Assembly (NCBI GenBank): GCA_947246775.1
Contig: CAMXTM010000007.1
Location: 1-18,935 of the forward strand
Direction: 5' to 3'
Source of the DNA: an uncultured Clostridium sp.
Lineage (GTDB): Bacteria; Bacillota; Clostridia; Lachnospirales; Anaerotignaceae
Length of the DNA stretch: 18,935 nt
Shown here: piece by piece, positions 7,601 through 14,708 of the stretch
Position numbering within the stretch: position 1 is the stretch's first letter
How the letters are laid out: each line of letters starts with the position of its first letter
Notes under the pieces: generated by a model
What the model was told of the DNA's origin: nothing
The model's database searches: none
Seen by the model: only the letters and a program-made list of their open reading frames with translations
Program-made: the position numbers and the translations under genes

Positions 7601-8698
7601 TCAATCCTTTACAAAAACGTCATAATTTAGGTCATGAAGCAAAGAAATGCTTTTTTGTCTGTCTTCTTCTGTATCAAAAGCAAAATATAAAGCACCTTGT
7701 TCTTGTTCTCTGTTGTTGACAATGCTCATATTTTTGATATTAATACCATGACTAGAAAATAGTACGGCAATAATAGCAATACTACCAGGACGATCTAATA
7801 CATCTACAGTAATTTCATATCGTTTAACAAAACTCTTTGGTGTAACAGAGTGGAAAGAATCTCTATAAACTCTTGCTATATCAAAATAGTCATGAATATA
7901 GTCATATTGTTCTTCTGATAATTTTTCACGGATATTTTTTATTACCATTTCAAAAGAAGAAAGCACGTTTAGTATTTGTTGTTTGTTTTCCATACAAATC
8001 CCCTGCCACATATCAGGACTAGAAGAAGCGATTCTTGTAATATCTTTAAAACCACCTGCTGCTAATAAATGCATATGTTGGTTTGGTGTATCTAAGTTTT
8101 TAACATTGTGGACAAGAGCCGATGCAATAATATGAGGTACATGGCTGATAGAGGCAACAATGTAATCATGCTCTTTAGGAGAAAGCGTAACAACAATAGC
8201 ACCAGTGGACTGTATAAAACTTGAAAAAGCATTTACTGTTTCTTTTGGTATAAAGTCATCTGGCGTTAAAATGTAATAAGCATTTTCAAAAAGATGTTCT
8301 TTTGAAGCATTGTAACGAAAGCGCTCAGAGCCTGTCATAGGGTGTCCACCTATATATATAAATTTTTCAGAATACTGTTTCATTTTTTGATATAGTTGCC
8401 ATTTTGTGCTGCCAACATCTGAAATAATACAGTTTTTTGATACAAAAGGAAGTAATTTTTCTGTATATTCTATAATGTTTTGTACAGGTGTACAAATAAA
8501 TATGACATCACAATTTTCAAATATGTCTGTAATTTCTGTAGCATATTCATCAATGACACCTTGTTTTTTTGCTTCTAATAAAACATCTTCATGACGATTA
8601 AATGCAACAATAGTTTTGATAGATGTTCTGTTGCGAAATGCTTTTGCAAGAGAACCACTAATTAAACCAAGCCCTACAATGCCTATTTTAGAAAACAT
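7601..8698 (-). CDS. tyrA: Prephenate dehydrogenase with C-terminal ACT domain
   Basis: The enzyme oxidatively decarboxylates prephenate to 4-hydroxyphenylpyruvate, the committed step to tyrosine. At 365 residues it has the standard Firmicutes layout: an N-terminal Rossmann domain with G9LG11LISG15, a DVGSTK motif (94-99), the active-site loop GGHPMTGSE (117-125), the helical dimerisation domain with SHVPH (185-189) and GGFKDITRIASSSPDMW (215-231), and an ACT domain (~291-365, ITVDVLDRPGSIAII) expected to sense an amino acid, probably tyrosine. No chorismate mutase domain is fused. The start ATG lies two bases after the aroF stop, and its AGGAAGGAAG ribosome site lies within the aroF coding end, so the two are tightly coupled. 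Confidence 0.96.
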   Translation of the reverse strand: MFSKIGIVGLGLISGSLAKAFRNRTSIKTIVAFNRHEDVLLEAKKQGVIDEYATEITDIFENCDVIFICTPVQNIIEYTEKLLPFVSKNCIISDVGSTKWQLYQKMKQYSEKFIYIGGHPMTGSERFRYNASKEHLFENAYYILTPDDFIPKETVNAFSSFIQSTGAIVVTLSPKEHDYIVASISHVPHIIASALVHNVKNLDTPNQHMHLLAAGGFKDITRIASSSPDMWQGICMENKQQILNVLSSFEMVIKNIREKLSEEQYDYIHDYFDIARVYRDSFHSVTPKSFVKRYEITVDVLDRPGSIAIIAVLFSSHGINIKNMSIVNNREQEQGALYFAFDTEEDRQKSISLLHDLNYDVFVKD

Positions 8699-8700
8699 AT

Positions 8701-9714
8701 TTAAAACTTCCTTCCTGCTAACTGAATGTATGGTCTTAGCTCATCACAAAGTGCTTTAAAATCTTCTGGATTTAATGATTGAGAACCATCAGACATTGCA
8801 GCGACAGGATTTGGGTGAACTTCAATTTCAAGACCATCAGCGCCAATAGCAACAGCAGCACGACTTAAAGGAGCAATATAGTCACGAACACCAGAAGCAT
8901 GACTTGGATCTACAATAATAGGCAAATGAGTTTTACTTCTTAAAACAGGAATTGCACTAATATCTAATGTATTTCTTGTACTTGTTTCATAAGTACGGAT
9001 ACCTCTTTCACAAAGGATTACTTTTTCGTTTCCTTCACTCATGATATATTCTGCGGCATTGAGCCATTCATCTATTGTAGCGGAGAGTCCTCTTTTTAAT
9101 AATATAGGTAAGTCAGACTTTCCAACTTCTTTGAGTAATTCAAAATTCTGCATATTTCTAGCACCAATTTGCATAATGTCTACATATTTTACAGCAGTTT
9201 CAGCAGCTTTGCAGCTAGTTACTTCTGTAATAACAGCCATACCTGTTTTTTGTTTAATATCTGCCATATAACGTAAACCTTCTTCTTCTAAACCTTGAAA
9301 AGAGTAAGGAGAAGTACGAGGTTTATATGCGCCACCTCTTAATATTTGAGCGCCTGCATTTTTTGCTGCAATAGCAGAAGCCATAAGTTGGTCATAACTT
9401 TCAATAGCACAAGGTCCTGCCATAATAATGAAATTGTCACCGCCAATTTTTATACCATTTACATCAATGATAGTAGGCTCGGGGTGAAATTTCAAATTTG
9501 CCACTTTGTAAGTTTCACTAATAGATACAAGCTTTTCAACACCTGGCATAAGCTGAGGGTTTTCTGCTAAAAATTTAGATTTATCACCAACAACACCTAT
9601 AATTGTAATAGATGCACCTCTAGAAAGGTGAGCATCTAATTCTAAAGAGTGTAACTTTTGAATAATGGCTTGTATATTTTCTTCTGTTGCTGATTGCTTC
9701 ATAACAACTATCAT
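8701..9714 (-). CDS. aroF: 3-deoxy-7-phosphoheptulonate (DAHP) synthase, type I beta
   Basis: This enzyme condenses phosphoenolpyruvate and erythrose-4-phosphate, the entry step of the shikimate pathway. The 337 residues have the AroF/Thermotoga-like layout: a ferredoxin-like N-terminal regulatory domain (~1-75) and a (beta/alpha)8 barrel. Barrel motifs: AGPC102AIES, RGGAYKPRTSPYSFQG (126-141), IGARNMQNF, LLKRG (205-209), VDPSHASG (268-275), LEIEVH (295-300) and SDG (308-310). C102, H272, E298 and D309 fit the usual Cys-His-Glu-Asp metal site. The N-terminal domain is the type that gives feedback control by tyrosine or phenylalanine in related enzymes. It is the first gene of its operon, with an AGGAGG ribosome site and a strong promoter just upstream. 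aroF is the symbol widely used for this class in Firmicutes; aroA or aroG are used in some species. Confidence 0.95.
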   Translation of the reverse strand: MIVVMKQSATEENIQAIIQKLHSLELDAHLSRGASITIIGVVGDKSKFLAENPQLMPGVEKLVSISETYKVANLKFHPEPTIIDVNGIKIGGDNFIIMAGPCAIESYDQLMASAIAAKNAGAQILRGGAYKPRTSPYSFQGLEEEGLRYMADIKQKTGMAVITEVTSCKAAETAVKYVDIMQIGARNMQNFELLKEVGKSDLPILLKRGLSATIDEWLNAAEYIMSEGNEKVILCERGIRTYETSTRNTLDISAIPVLRSKTHLPIIVDPSHASGVRDYIAPLSRAAVAIGADGLEIEVHPNPVAAMSDGSQSLNPEDFKALCDELRPYIQLAGRKF

Positions 9715-9761
9715 GTTATTATTCCTCCTTTGATTAAGTCATAAAAATGGATTTTATGTAT

Positions 9762-9790
9762 ATTTTACTATTGGAAATAATACATGTCAA
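9762..9790 (-). promoter_or_regulatory. Sigma-A promoter for the aroF-tyrA-aroA operon
   Basis: On the minus strand a perfect -35 TTGACA (9785-9790) is followed after 17 bp by TAAAAT (9762-9767), 5 of 6 matches. The -35 and most of the spacer lie in the last codons of the LytTR-type gene. The predicted leader is only about 40 nt, ending in an AGGAGG ribosome site. That leaves no space for a T-box or other long leader, so control of the operon is probably at initiation or by the ACT and ferredoxin-like enzyme domains. Confidence 0.8.
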
Positions 9791-10586
9791 TCATAGGATA
9801 ATTTTCTATTTGTATAGAATTTTCTCTATACATATATGCGAATACAACATTTAAAGTTGACTGTCTGTAAGAGCGACTAATATAAGCTTTTTTATCTGTA
9901 TTATAAAAACTAGCAGTCCAATTGTTTGAGTTTTTATCAATTCTGGAAACATTGCAAGGATTGATAATATAACAACGGTGGGATTGTATTAAAGTATTGT
10001 CTGGTATCAATTCTAAAAAATGTTGAAAAGTTATAGGTAATTCTGTAGATAAATTATCTTTTGTGCAAATGGAAACTTTTCTATTTTTAGCCTCTGCAAA
10101 TAGTATATCATCTATTTGAAATCGATAAGAACAAGAGGAATAATTTAATTCTAATGTTTTTTTATAACTTGTTTTGTACATATTGTAATAAAAATCAATA
10201 TATTCAATAAAATTGTTAGATATTTTTTTAGTAATAGGGAGTAGAACAGATTGAAATGGCTTTAATTGAAAGAAAGCGTCAAACAAATACTCTCTACTTT
10301 CTGAAAAAAGTATCATAGGATAATTTGCATATTTTGAATCACTCTGAATTTTTTTAATAAATTGAATAATATAGCGAGGGTTTTTGTCTAAATAAAACAT
10401 AAAAAGATGAATTTGTTCTATTAAAGAATTTATTTGTTCAAATTTAGAGATAGCATCAAAAGAATTATAGGTATAAGTTTTTATGTTGTATTTCTCTTTT
10501 GGGAAAAAAGTGTCAAAAATTAGTTTAGTTTCTTTTTCAAAAAAGCATTGTAATATAGTAAAAGAGTAAATGGGAATCGCCTCCAA
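9768..10586 (-). CDS. LytTR-family DNA-binding regulator with degenerate receiver-like domain
   Basis: Probable transcription regulator, 272 residues if read from TTG at 10586. The C-terminal ~100 residues (about 155-255) match a LytTR DNA-binding domain: YRFQIDDILFAEAKNRKVSI, then TFQHFLELIPDNTLIQSHRCYIINPCNVSRID and KKAYISRSYR. The N-terminal half looks like a worn receiver domain: D67 (FYLDKNP) sits where the phosphate-accepting Asp would be, but the acidic pair expected after the first strand is absent (TILQCFFEKE). It may therefore be phosphorylation-independent. No partner kinase is nearby. The start is uncertain: TTG at 10586 has no upstream ribosome site, and GGAGG (10580-10584) lies inside that reading, 8 nt before an in-frame ATT at 10571-10569. 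TATAAT at 10596-10601 would place transcription start close to the TTG. Expression by ATT initiation is possible. Confidence 0.8.
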   Translation of the reverse strand: MEAIPIYSFTILQCFFEKETKLIFDTFFPKEKYNIKTYTYNSFDAISKFEQINSLIEQIHLFMFYLDKNPRYIIQFIKKIQSDSKYANYPMILFSESREYLFDAFFQLKPFQSVLLPITKKISNNFIEYIDFYYNMYKTSYKKTLELNYSSCSYRFQIDDILFAEAKNRKVSICTKDNLSTELPITFQHFLELIPDNTLIQSHRCYIINPCNVSRIDKNSNNWTASFYNTDKKAYISRSYRQSTLNVVFAYMYRENSIQIENYPMIDMYYFQ

Positions 10587-10753
10587 AAAAATATTATTAT
10601 AGAAACAAGAATTGATAATAAAAATAAATTAGAACATTATGAAAGAATTTTATCACATTTCATTACAACTGTACAGTAAATATTTTATACTTGTCATATT
10701 TTAGAAAGGGATTGCATAAATATAGACAATAAAAAAAGAGCTTTTTTATGCTG

Positions 10754-10781
10754 TGTATGAAAACTATTTGTAACATAAATA
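10754..10781 (+). promoter_or_regulatory. Tentative sigma-E-type promoter for the spoIIIA operon
   Basis: In Bacillus subtilis the spoIIIA operon is transcribed in the mother cell by sigma-E. Here TGTATGA (10754-10760) and CATAAATA (10774-10781), 13 bp apart, loosely resemble the sigma-E -35 and CATACAAT-type -10 boxes. The position fits, leaving a leader of about 25 nt with the SD. The match is partial, so this is a weak call. Confidence 0.25.
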
Positions 10782-10797
10782 TAAAAACTATTTACAA
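10760..10797 (+). repeat. Short direct repeat upstream of spoIIIAA
   Basis: AAAACTATTTGTAA (10760-10773) and AAAACTATTTACAA (10784-10797) are near-identical 14-mers, 24 bp apart start to start, overlapping the region where the spoIIIA promoter should be. They could bind a regulator twice on nearby faces of the helix, or be chance in AT-rich DNA. Confidence 0.4.
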
Positions 10798-10813
10798 AAG
10801 AAGGGGATAACAT

Positions 10814-11770
10814 ATGGAAATAAAAAAATTGCTTATACGAACATTTGGGGGGAATTTAAAACAAATAGTGGAAGCAATGGAAGAAAATTTTTTAAAAGAA
10901 ACGGAAGAAATTCGTATTAGAATAGGAAAACCACTATTTATTTTTGTTAAGAAGAAAGAATATTTTGTAAAACTTGATGGAACTGTTAGTCATAAGGAAG
11001 AAGAAGCATATTTTGTAGAAAGTAATGATGTGCGTCATACATTAGAAAAAGCGAGTAAATATTCGATGTATGCCTTTTCAGAGGAAATAAAAAATGGCTT
11101 TTTGACAATAGAAGGAGGACATAGAATTGGCATTGTGGGGAGAGCAGTTGTAGAAAATGGACTAGTTAAGACAATACAAAATATTAGTGCATTGAATGTA
11201 AGGATTGCACATGAAGTAAAAGGCTGTAGTGATATTGTGTTGCAGTATGTAGTAAAGAAAGGAAATTTTTATAATACACTTTTGATTTCGCCACCTGCTT
11301 GTGGAAAGACAACACTTTTAAGGGATATGGTAAGACAGTTAAGTAATGGTAAAAAGGGACTTTTTTTGGGACAAACTGTTGGTGTGGTAGATGAAAGAGG
11401 AGAAATTGCAGGTTGTTATAAAGGAATTGCGCAAAATGATGTTGGAATTAGGACAGATGTTTTGGATTGCTGTCCTAAAGCGGAGGGTATGCTAATGTTG
11501 GTAAGGAGTATGTCACCGCATATTATTGCTGTAGATGAAATTGGAAGGAGGGAAGATTTTGTTGCAATAGAGAGTATTGTCAATGCTGGTATACAGTTAA
11601 TTTGTACAGTACATGGAAATAGCTTAGAGGATATTAAACAAAAGGAAATATTAGGAGATATGGTAAAAAGAGGAGTTTTTCATACGATTATTGTGCTTAC
11701 TGGAAAACAAAGAGCAGGAGAAATTGAAACGATTTATAATGAAAAATTAGAAATCGTTTATCAAAAATAG
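10814..11770 (+). CDS. spoIIIAA: Stage III sporulation protein AA, secretion-type ATPase
   Basis: First gene of the spoIIIA operon. SpoIIIAA is a mother-cell ATPase related to type II/IV secretion motors; it is thought to power the channel that keeps the engulfed forespore supplied and sigma-G active. The 318 residues are close to family length. An N-terminal domain (~1-130) includes RIRIGKPLFI and GFLTIEGGHRIGIVGRAV. The ATPase core has a Walker A loop S159PPACGKTT167, a VVDERGEIAG motif (191-200) and a Walker B IIAVDEIG (237-244, D241 and E242), then a CTVHG segment like the histidine box of secretion ATPases. ATG with GAAGGGG upstream. spoIIIAB follows 11 bp later. Confidence 0.97.
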   Translation: MEIKKLLIRTFGGNLKQIVEAMEENFLKETEEIRIRIGKPLFIFVKKKEYFVKLDGTVSHKEEEAYFVESNDVRHTLEKASKYSMYAFSEEIKNGFLTIEGGHRIGIVGRAVVENGLVKTIQNISALNVRIAHEVKGCSDIVLQYVVKKGNFYNTLLISPPACGKTTLLRDMVRQLSNGKKGLFLGQTVGVVDERGEIAGCYKGIAQNDVGIRTDVLDCCPKAEGMLMLVRSMSPHIIAVDEIGRREDFVAIESIVNAGIQLICTVHGNSLEDIKQKEILGDMVKRGVFHTIIVLTGKQRAGEIETIYNEKLEIVYQK

Positions 11771-11781
11771 GGAGAGGTTGT

Positions 11782-12303
11782 ATGTTTTTACAGTTGATAG
11801 GAGCTTTGATTGTGGTGTTAAGTTGTACTGTAGTAGGTATTTGTTTTGGAAAGAAAATAGTATATAGAGTAGAGGAATTGGAGCAAATGCAAAGAGCAAT
11901 GATAATGTTAAAAAATGAAATAGATTATTTGGCGATATCTTTGCCAGAGGCATTGCAAGAAATTGGTGCAAAATGTAGTAATGAGATAGAAAATTTATTT
12001 TTTAAGATAGCGAAAGAAATGGAAAAAAGAGAGGGAGAAAAAGGAGAAGAAATATGGAAAAAAGCGGTTTTAGAATGGAAAGAGAAGACATATTTGGAAA
12101 AACAAGATGTTGATGCAGTAATTTGTGTTGGTTTGTCAATGGGATATTTGGATATAGAGCAACAAAGAGCAAGTATTGATTTGTTTTTAAAATATATAGA
12201 AATGACATTAGAAGAATTAAATCAAAAAAAGAAACAACAACAAAAATTATATTCTAGTATGGGAATATTGATAGGAATGTTGATTGTAGTAGTATTGTTG
12301 TAA
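11782..12303 (+). CDS. spoIIIAB: Stage III sporulation protein AB
   Basis: A 173-residue membrane protein with an N-terminal membrane span (~2-22, LQLIGALIVVLSCTVVGICF), a central helical domain (~30-145) and a C-terminal hydrophobic span (~155-173, SMGILIGMLIVVVLL). The central domain is related in fold to the GspF/PilC-type platform proteins of type II secretion, and SpoIIIAB is thought to act beside the AA ATPase at the mother-cell face of the channel. The motif RVEELEQMQRAMIMLKNEIDY, with LPEALQEIG after it, is typical of the family. The GGGAGAGG ribosome site overlaps the gap after spoIIIAA. The rest of the operon, in the standard order, makes the identification secure. Confidence 0.95.
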   Translation: MFLQLIGALIVVLSCTVVGICFGKKIVYRVEELEQMQRAMIMLKNEIDYLAISLPEALQEIGAKCSNEIENLFFKIAKEMEKREGEKGEEIWKKAVLEWKEKTYLEKQDVDAVICVGLSMGYLDIEQQRASIDLFLKYIEMTLEELNQKKKQQQKLYSSMGILIGMLIVVVLL

Positions 12304-12330
12304 GAATGAAAAAAGGAGGATAAAAAGTTT

Positions 12331-12525
12331 ATGGAGATTCATATTGTGTTTCAAATTGCAGCAGTTGGTATATTAGTTGCGGTGTTAAATCAGGTACTTG
12401 TAAGAGCAGGACGAGAGGAACAGGCTATGATGACAACATTAGCGGGGCTTGTGGTAGTACTTTTTTGGGTAATACAGTATATTAGTAGATTGTTTGATAC
12501 AGTGCAGACATTATTTCAGATATGA
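12331..12525 (+). CDS. spoIIIAC: Stage III sporulation protein AC
   Basis: A 64-residue protein made largely of two membrane spans (~5-25 and ~33-52), the normal size for SpoIIIAC, a small membrane component of the feeding-tube complex. The family-like stretch VGILVAVLNQVLVRAGREEQA leads to a second span with LAGLVVVLFWVI. Its ribosome site is AAGGAGG about 11 nt before the ATG. The last codon (ATA) and the TGA stop lie within the first copy of a 106-bp repeat, so that element supplies the end of this reading frame. The adjacent gene, spoIIIAD, is separated by 106 bp, an unusually long gap for this operon. Confidence 0.95.
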   Translation: MEIHIVFQIAAVGILVAVLNQVLVRAGREEQAMMTTLAGLVVVLFWVIQYISRLFDTVQTLFQI

Positions 12526-12625
12526 AAAACCGTTTGTATATTTGATAATCAAGCTTTTTCTGCGTTACTTTGTAATGTTAGGTCAAAGCTTTCATGAACG
12601 TTAAATATACTCACTAAAGAGGTGA
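12520..12625 (+). repeat. Structured intergenic repeat, copy A (spoIIIAC-spoIIIAD)
   Basis: A 106-nt element aligned without gaps to 14709-14814 (95 identical positions by my count). It folds into one long interrupted hairpin: P1 12536-12546 with 12600-12610 (11 bp), P2 12551-12557 with 12585-12591 (7 bp), and P3 12562-12568 with 12572-12578 (7 bp, TTT loop). Copy A has four G-T wobbles where copy B has Watson-Crick pairs. Conserved sequence extends past the stems on both sides. The left flank contains the spoIIIAC stop; the right flank holds TCACTAAAGAGGTGA, which provides the AGAGGTG ribosome site of spoIIIAD 6 nt before its ATG. No T run follows, so it does not look like a terminator. It could be an RNA processing or stability element, a translation regulator, or a MITE-like remnant. 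Confidence 0.9.
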
Positions 12626-12631
12626 ATACAT

Positions 12632-13015
12632 ATGAATATAGCACAAATTGTTGCAGTAGGATTAGTTGGAACAGTGCTTTGTATTATGATAAAAGAGCAA
12701 AGACCCGAGATAAGTCTGTTGATAGCAGTTGCGACAGGTGTTTTGATATTTATTTCTGTGTGTGACAAATTGAAAATATTGCTTTCACTTTTAGAAGAAA
12801 CAGCAGAAAAGGCAGGAGTAAGCGAGGGATATTTTGCTATTGTGTTAAAAGTAATAGGAATTGCATATTTGGCACAATTTGGTATGCAGTTGTGTATAGA
12901 TGCAGGGCAAACAAGTATTGCAGGTAAAATTGAACTGGCGGGAAAAATTATGATAATGGTAGTTTCTGCACCTGTGTTAATGTCGTTGCTAGATGTAGTA
13001 ATTAGTTTAACATAG
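12632..13015 (+). CDS. spoIIIAD: Stage III sporulation protein AD
   Basis: A 127-residue membrane protein with about four hydrophobic segments (~4-20, ~28-46, ~68-88 and ~105-125), as expected for SpoIIIAD. In related spore formers it is a polytopic partner of SpoIIIAC in the mother-cell membrane. The pattern PEISLLIAVATGVLIF, then YFAIVLKVIGIAYLAQFG and DAGQTSIAGKIELAGKIMIM, is typical of the family. Start ATG at 12632, with the ribosome site AGAGGTG located at the end of the upstream 106-bp repeat. Its translation is therefore likely to depend on that element's structure. spoIIIAE starts 11 bp after its stop. Confidence 0.95.
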   Translation: MNIAQIVAVGLVGTVLCIMIKEQRPEISLLIAVATGVLIFISVCDKLKILLSLLEETAEKAGVSEGYFAIVLKVIGIAYLAQFGMQLCIDAGQTSIAGKIELAGKIMIMVVSAPVLMSLLDVVISLT

Positions 13016-13026
13016 GGGGCATATGA

Positions 13027-14178
13027 ATGAAAAAAGTAAGTATAATGTTTGTAGTATTGTGGTATTTTGTTTTTTTTACTGTTGGAGTAAAAGCAGAACA
13101 AATAGAACTTTCTGAAGAAGATACAGAAGAAGTATTGATACAGCAAATAGAGAAATTGCCATTAGCTGATGTAGAAAAAGAAATAGAGCAGATTTGGGAA
13201 AAAAGGGAATTGCCCTCGTTTGGGGAGTGTATTAAAAAATCCATTTTAGAGGGAAGTTTTATTAATTTTGAAGAATTGTTTGGGTTGCTGATACAAAAAT
13301 TGTCTGGAGAGATTATGACACAAATTGCTGTAGTAAAGAAGATAATATTTGTAGTGTTGTTAAGTGCGATATTAAAAAATATAAATGCTTCTTTTGCTAT
13401 GAAATCGGTAGGAGAATTGGGTTTTTATGTCTGTTATATGGTGCTTATTGTTGTCATTACGGCTGCATTTTATAGTCAAACAGATATGGTTGGAAATACA
13501 ATAAGAGATGTTGAAACATTTTTTAAAGCGATGCTGCCTGTTTTTGTAACATTGTCAATGACATCAGGGGGATATGGACAAGCAACGGTTACAGCACCAG
13601 CAGTTATGGCGGGAGCAGGAATATTGACACATATTGTTTGTAATGGGATATTACCTGCTGTTGTGATGACAGCATCTCTTGAAATGATTAATCATATATC
13701 AGAAAAACCAATGTTAGAGCGTTTTACAAAATTGTTTCAGGGGGGGATATCATGGGGAATGAAAGGTATAGCGTTTTTGTTTGTGGCATTGCTTTCACTG
13801 CAAAAATTGGGAGGAAGTGTATTAAGTCGAGGTATAGGAAAGACAGCAAAAGCAGTTGTTACATCTGTTCCCGTTGTAGGTGATGTTATGGGGGGAGCAG
13901 TAGATACAGTAGGGGCATTGATAGGCATGATAAGAGGAGGAACATTGATTACTGTTGTTATATTTATGGCATTGATTTGTGCGGTACCATTGATACGTCT
14001 GTGTATTATGATATTGATATATAAATTAACAGCGGCAGTAGTAGAGCCGATTTGTGAGAGTCGGCTTGTAAAATGTATTAGTAGCGCAGGAGATTTTTCT
14101 GTATTGCTATTTGGAGCGTTGTTTTTGGTGGAAAGTATGTTTTTGTTTTCTGCTGTATTGCTGTTAACATTTTTTTAA
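13027..14178 (+). CDS. spoIIIAE: Stage III sporulation protein AE
   Basis: The largest SpoIIIA membrane protein, 383 residues. Residues 1-23 look like a signal peptide (MKKVSIMFVVLWYFVFFTVGVKA), followed by a short acidic extracytoplasmic region (~25-90) and then some seven hydrophobic spans between ~105 and 383. Family landmarks: VTLSMTSGGYGQATVTAPAV, LQKLGGSVLSRGIGKTAKAV and VVGDVMGGAVDTVGALIGMI. It is needed for the forespore-feeding complex. The chosen ATG (13027) is the second of two overlapping ATGs; the first (13023) is in another frame. The ribosome site GGGGG overlaps the spoIIIAD stop, suggesting coupling. spoIIIAF follows 20 bp later. Confidence 0.95.
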   Translation: MKKVSIMFVVLWYFVFFTVGVKAEQIELSEEDTEEVLIQQIEKLPLADVEKEIEQIWEKRELPSFGECIKKSILEGSFINFEELFGLLIQKLSGEIMTQIAVVKKIIFVVLLSAILKNINASFAMKSVGELGFYVCYMVLIVVITAAFYSQTDMVGNTIRDVETFFKAMLPVFVTLSMTSGGYGQATVTAPAVMAGAGILTHIVCNGILPAVVMTASLEMINHISEKPMLERFTKLFQGGISWGMKGIAFLFVALLSLQKLGGSVLSRGIGKTAKAVVTSVPVVGDVMGGAVDTVGALIGMIRGGTLITVVIFMALICAVPLIRLCIMILIYKLTAAVVEPICESRLVKCISSAGDFSVLLFGALFLVESMFLFSAVLLLTFF

Positions 14179-14198
14179 TAAAGAGAGGAGCAATAGGA

Positions 14199-14693
14199 AT
14201 GTTAGAGGCTTTTTCAGCATATATAAAAAACATAGCAGTATTTACATTGTTTGCTGCATTTGCGGAGCTGCTTATACCAGAGAACAATTTTAAGAAATAT
14301 CTTAGTTTTGTAATGGGAATGCTTTTGCTCACAGCGATTTTAAAGCCTATGTTTTCTATATTTCAGAGAGGAAATGATATAGAGTTGCAGACAATGCAAA
14401 AAATGGTATCTGTTTGGGCAGAAGAATATCATGTAGGAAATGGAATACAGCAACAATGGAGTGATGAAATGATATTGGATATTTATAAAAGAGAACTAGA
14501 ACAAAAATGGACAGAGGAATTAAGAGACAAATTTTACGCAAAAGAAGTTTCTGTAATAGCGGAAATTTCCGAACAAGCAGGGAAGTATGGTGAAATTATT
14601 TCTGTCAAAATTGTTGGAGGGGAAGAAAAGGGGGAGGAGATGAGAAAATATATGGAAAGTAACTATGATGTAGAAAAGATTTTAGTAGAATAA
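14199..14693 (+). CDS. spoIIIAF: Stage III sporulation protein AF
   Basis: A 164-residue protein with two N-terminal membrane spans (~8-25 and ~33-50) followed by a soluble domain (~65-164) in the intermembrane space between mother cell and forespore. In B. subtilis this domain has a ring-building-motif-like fold and joins the SpoIIIA rings. The spans carry FTLFAAFAELLIPENNFKKYLSFVMGMLLL, characteristic of SpoIIIAF. The soluble part is rich in E and K, with the core VSVIAEISEQAGKYGEIISVKIVG. The ATG has AGAGGAG 8 nt upstream. The stop lies 15 bp before the second copy of the 106-bp repeat, which separates this gene from spoIIIAG. Confidence 0.93.
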   Translation: MLEAFSAYIKNIAVFTLFAAFAELLIPENNFKKYLSFVMGMLLLTAILKPMFSIFQRGNDIELQTMQKMVSVWAEEYHVGNGIQQQWSDEMILDIYKRELEQKWTEELRDKFYAKEVSVIAEISEQAGKYGEIISVKIVGGEEKGEEMRKYMESNYDVEKILVE

Positions 14694-14708
14694 TGTTTTT
14701 TGTACTAC

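Larger units (their letters stand above)
10587..10813. other. Divergent intergenic region between LytTR-type gene and spoIIIA
   Basis: This 227-bp AT-rich stretch separates the divergent LytTR-type gene and spoIIIA. Toward the minus strand it contains TATAAT (10596-10601), with only a T-rich, poor -35 beyond it. Toward the plus strand there is a small A/T hairpin (10729-10736 with 10742-10749) and a pair of direct repeats upstream of spoIIIAA. No open reading frame with a credible ribosome site lies here. A strong SD, GAAGGGG, precedes the spoIIIAA ATG. Confidence 0.6.

Noticed and set aside
9715..9767. A T-box or other riboswitch before the aro operon
   Set aside because: The leader from the predicted start to the aroF ATG is only about 40 nt, too short for such an element.
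12520..12625. The intra-operon hairpins as Rho-independent terminators
   Set aside because: There is no T run after either stem, and the downstream genes of the same operon have no convincing promoter of their own.
12601..13146. A 181-codon open frame on the minus strand across spoIIIAD and spoIIIAE
   Set aside because: It overlaps well-identified genes, has no ribosome site, and its protein looks like the reverse of membrane-protein coding sequence.
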